DNA from: Ottelia alismoides
Lineage: Eukaryota > Streptophyta > Magnoliopsida > Alismatales > Hydrocharitaceae
NCBI GenBank assembly: GCA_037367405.1
Contig: JAZKJV010010624.1
Coordinates: 124,001-188,000, forward strand
Direction of reading: 5' to 3'
Length of the DNA stretch: 64,000 nucleotides
Part shown: positions 60,135 through 64,000 of the stretch, piece after piece
How positions within the stretch are numbered: the stretch's first letter is position 1
Layout: every line of letters starts with the position of its first letter
Notes under the pieces: generated by a model
Database searches by the model: none
What the model was told of the DNA's origin: nothing
Seen by the model: the letters and a program-made list of their open reading frames with translations, nothing else
Program-made: the position numbers and the translations under genes

Positions 60135-63100
60135 AATGTGCAAGCTTCCCCAGAATAATGAGGAATAACAATTAATGGACGGTAGGACAACAACCTAGTG
60201 TTTGTATGTCTCTATAGTCTTGATCTCTCATCGAATGTACTTTGGAAGTGACATGTCAACAATGATCATAATTGTCAAATTATCCTTATAAAATCTAAGA
60301 AGATGTTCTAACAAACATATGTGCTCTACATTTAATCATAAATGAAATGGTCCACTGCATCATGCAGAATGGTGGTTCTATAAGAGATGATGTATTCAAA
60401 ATATTTGAGTATCTACTTGAACCTAAGTCTTTAAGAGTTTAGATGGATGCAGATACGATGAGTGTCATCATTCTACTATCTATACTCAAGTCATTCATGA
60501 AGCTTCCTAATATTCATATTGTATGAATTAAATGATGCATGTATAAATGCTGAAATACTCTTATATTGAAATCTTTTAAATTTAAAATAAGAGATCCTTT
60601 GTATTAAGAAATGGTTGTTTATAGATGAAGGGAGCGCAGTGGAAGCATGGGTCTGACCCAAGCAAGAAGGAAAGTCAAGGAGTTGATTTTACTTTTGTAA
60701 ATTCCATATGACATCAAAGAGTTGGATGAATGTCAATACTGAAACAAGACGATGTGTTGACAAGTATGACTATCTAGACTATCTAAGCTCCTTAGAGGAG
60801 GACTCGGATAAAGCATCAGAATAATCTATAATCTACATTTGATCATTGAAATTGACTTTCTTTTTGGATAAGATTAAAAGTTTAATAATTGTATCTCAGT
60901 CTTCAAACAACACTTGCAATTGATTGCATATGTTTTAAAAGACTAGAAGATTTGATCTTAAGGTTTAATAGTCATCCGTATGGATGTTGTTGCAATTATT
61001 GCAGCAATATCTGTTCGATGGAAAGACCTCATAATTTCTGTGGGAGAGCTCTTAATCTTAGAGAATGTCTCTATGACCTAGATATTAGAATACACTCATT
61101 ATTTATTTCTAAATGTTGGAAATAAACATGATTTCTGAGATAGACCTATCATAAAGAGTTATGATAGATATATTTTAGAAAGTAATCTAACATCCAGATG
61201 ACTCTACTAGATTAGAAAATTAATGAGTGGTTCATTAACATTTCTAAAATACTAAAATTAAACCTTAAAAAGATCAATAAGGGGATGAAGATCGTTTGAC
61301 AATGATTTGGCATCAAACCTTGGACATATGTCTATTGATGTGATCAATAGACTAGTAAGATATTGAACTTTAGATTGTCTAAAGGTTAGAAACTTATGTA
61401 CTTGTGAATATTGTATTCAAAAGTAGAAATTGTCCAATGCACCCTTCTCTAAGAATGATCTAAGATGTCAAGGTATTCAATATCTCATACATATTGATGT
61501 ATGTGGATCATCTATATCAAAATAAACATTATTGATATGTGATATCAGTTGATCATTATTTTTGATATGATATTTCTTCTCTTCACCTTAGAAGCCTTTG
61601 AAATGTTCAAAGATTTCACTTTTTGGGGTAGAACCAAAAGTTTGAAGGAAGATGAAATAAATATGATCTAACCTAGGTAGCACGTACCTATTAGATGATT
61701 TCATGGAATACCTTATGAAGATATGAATGTCATTCCTATCTCACTCCTCCTAATACACCTAAACTCAACAGAGTTGTAGGGAGATACAATTGTATCATGT
61801 GTAACATGATTTGATTAATGATAAATCTTAGCGTAATTACATGTTAGTTTCCAGGTATATATGTAGTAAAGACTACAATATATGTCCTTAATAAGATTCC
61901 ATGCATATCCAAACATGAACATCCTCATAAGCTATGGTTTGGAACCTAGCCTGATGTTGGACACGTGAGGATTTATAGTTGCTTGGTCTATAACTTTGTC
62001 ATAGATGTAAGTAAGCCAGAATCTAGCACTAGAGAGTGTTGCGTCATTAGAAAAATAAAGGAAGGTATTGGATGCATGTTTTATAACCTTGAGATTCTTA
62101 AAAGATCTCATCTTTGATATTGTAATTCCTAGAGAATGAGACTCTTGAGAAGCAAGATGAAAAATGAAGTGAAGGAACTTTTTAAATCTTAAGAAGATAA
62201 CGAGGCTCCTGAAATCGAAAACTAAAAGGAAAATTAAAGATGAAACACTAATACCTCTTCAAATGAGTTTGAGGATGCGTTCCATGTGTCAGTTAAGTCT
62301 AACAATGATCTGACTTCTTGTGATGAAGCTTATGAGGATCATGACATGGAAAGATGGATGTTAGCAATAAAGTATAAAGTAGACTTCATATAAAAGTGTT
62401 GTATATGGACCCTCGAGGCACCTACATGGGTAAGACCTGTCAAGGTGTAAATGGATCTTCAAAAGAAAGAGGGAACTTGGTGAGAATGTAGAGACCTTCA
62501 AAGAACAAGCAGTTCATATCCACAAGATACATACCGAAAAGAAGACATCGCTTGTGATGAGACTTGCTCTTCAGTGACCTTGCTTAAACCCATCAGAATA
62601 TTGCTAACTATAGATACACAACTTGTCATTGACATCTTCAAGATGGAAAACAAGATTGCATTCCTCTATAAATACCTCTATGAGGACATTCATATGAAGT
62701 AGCCTCATGGCTTCATGGTTGAGGAAAGCAAGGTATGCAAGCTAAAGAACTCCATTTGTGGACTCAAATAAGCTTCTTGTAGTTGGAACACAAGATTTGA
62801 TGAAATTATAAAGGTTATGATTTCAGATAGAATCTTGATATACCTTGTGAAGCTTGGTGGGAGTGCCATTGTGGTCATCGTGATAATTGTAGATGATGTC
62901 CTAATCATTTGGAATGATATAAGGATGAAAATGAGTGTTTTATGATATCGATTTTCCATGCCTTGAGATATGATCTCAAGGATACCTCTTGGATCTTACT
63001 TCTGAATGTGTTCAGAAGCAAAGAGAAGAGGGTATTGGGACCGTCACATTTGTAGTATACCTTGGACATTTCCATTTTCTAGAAAGTTCAAAGATTCTTT

Positions 63101-63730
63101 TACTTAAGATATGGTACTGACCTGTCTAAAGGGATAACACCTCACAGAGTTTAGGAAGTGAATGCTAAATTGTTTACCCTTGTGCATCAGTTACGAGAAG
63201 TCGAGTATATGCTAAATGTGAACAAAATCAGATGTCTGCCATTCAGTGGGAGTAGTAAGTTGTTACTAATCCTATTATTGAGATAAAACACTTAATTGCA
63301 GTAATAACAATATCTTCAAAGATGACAAGACTTTTTGAGATAGTGATCTCAAAGTCTTATCTTCAAGAACTTAAGACTTTATAGATAGTGATCTAAAAGA
63401 TCTTAACTGCAAATACCTTAGGAGATAGAGATATCCGAGAATAAGGGTATTTTGATAAAGATAATAGAAATTACATACTATTTATAATGATTATTAATAT
63501 GTAGTGTCAAGGACACTATAACTGACAACATTGAGTATTGGTTGCATAAGATGCAACATTCGCATTGGATGCGAGCATTATAACTAGGAGATATGCAAGT
63601 GTTGTAAAAGGACTTGGCATAGTCTCTCGAGAACAGAGTGTATGATCAACTTACCTAGCTATTTTTCTAAATAGCATATGATTATCACATGAGTGAGGAT
63701 TTAAAGATTAGCCCATTAATGGCTCTTTAG
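60135..63730 (+). pseudogene. R-F gag-pol remnant (copia)
   Basis: Decayed copia domains in order. The gag-pre-integrase reads WHQTLGHMSIDVINRLV (about 61302), then CTCEYCIQK, then the integrase start HIDVCGSS (about 61490). Reverse transcriptase follows: WTLEAPTWVRPVKV (about 62407), IDIFKMENKIAFLYKYLYED (about 62633; INNLKVDVKTAFLNG-type), KVCKLKNSICGLK (about 62730), and a VDD remnant near 62890. RNase H is only traces (about 63180-63280). Stops occur every few dozen codons. The upstream part (60135-61290) likely held gag and protease but has no readable motif. Confidence 0.75.
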
Positions 63731-63743
63731 GCTAGTGGGAGAT

Positions 63744-64000
63744 TGTTGGACATGCGAGCCCACTGCGAGCCATTATGCGATAAATGTTGTCGCAAATATC
63801 ATTCCCTGATCTAAAATGAAGAATAATTGATTTGCATAATAGGTTCCTTAGTGCAACTAGGGTTATGTACCATAGCCATCTTAATGATCATATAGCTGTC
63901 ATTCAATTCTTGAATCATAAAGGTTGGTTCTTGAATGAATACCTAAAGAGTTAGATTGAGGACTCATCAAGTACCATCAAATGATTATTAAGATATGAAC
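63744..64000 (+). repeat. R-F 3' LTR, start only
   Basis: TGTTGGACATGCGAGCCC follows the purine tract. cttagtgcaactagggttatgtaccat and later blocks match the solo LTR at 42300-42180 read on the minus strand. It continues beyond the window. Confidence 0.85.

Larger units (their letters stand above)
52485..64000 (+). mobile_element. Long-LTR copia element R-F, decayed, runs off the window
   Basis: Truncated 5' LTR ending about 53938, primer-site-like tgttatcagagc at 53939-53950, interior with decayed copia pol (about 61290-63280), purine tract (gctagtgggaga, 63731-63742) and 3' LTR from 63744. Its 3' LTR start aligns with the solo LTR at 42452 read backwards. R-G and an unidentified GC-rich block lie inside. 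Confidence 0.8.

Overview
The window looks like nuclear DNA of a flowering plant, from a repeat-rich stretch between genes. Reasons: GT-AG introns, Ty1/copia retrotransposons primed by initiator tRNA-Met (tggtatcagagc), hAT transposons with 8-bp target duplications, a tRNA-derived SINE, and a plant-type (nucellin/Asp1-like) aspartic protease. No bacterial, organellar or viral gene order is present. I cannot name the species.

Layout. 1-4207: right part of an autonomous hAT element with an intact, spliced 759-aa transposase gene. 4606-8575: a non-autonomous hAT (8-bp TSD) carrying pieces of a host gene and split by a non-autonomous LTR element (R-A). 10173-13170: another non-autonomous LTR element (R-C). 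13292-27111: a small hAT-type element apparently split by two copia elements (C1, C2). C2 is itself split by non-autonomous element R-B and carries a MITE. 27843-33298: a third copia of the same family (C3), with two MITEs. 33585-45662: an old minus-strand copia (C4), heavily rearranged, hosting a second copia fragment (C5), non-autonomous element R-D (itself holding a 2.5-kb solo LTR) and a SINE. 45713-46885: a second copy of the non-autonomous hAT. 47200-48573: the last five exons of an aspartic protease, the only conventional host gene seen. 49740-51200: a dead hAT transposase of another lineage. 51236-53938: a head-to-head inverted pair of long LTR pieces. 53939-64000: a decayed long-LTR copia (R-F) with a young non-autonomous element (R-G, almost identical LTRs) inside it.

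The genes do not form a pathway; the window records nested insertions. The most interesting thread is one group of non-autonomous LTR elements (R-A, R-B, R-C, R-D, R-G). They have 270-330 bp LTRs, the tRNA-Met primer site, no usable ORF, variable GC-rich 5' modules, a homopolymer tract, and a stem-loop kept in all five. Their polypurine tract and LTR start match those of the copia C family beside them, which makes that family a candidate helper.
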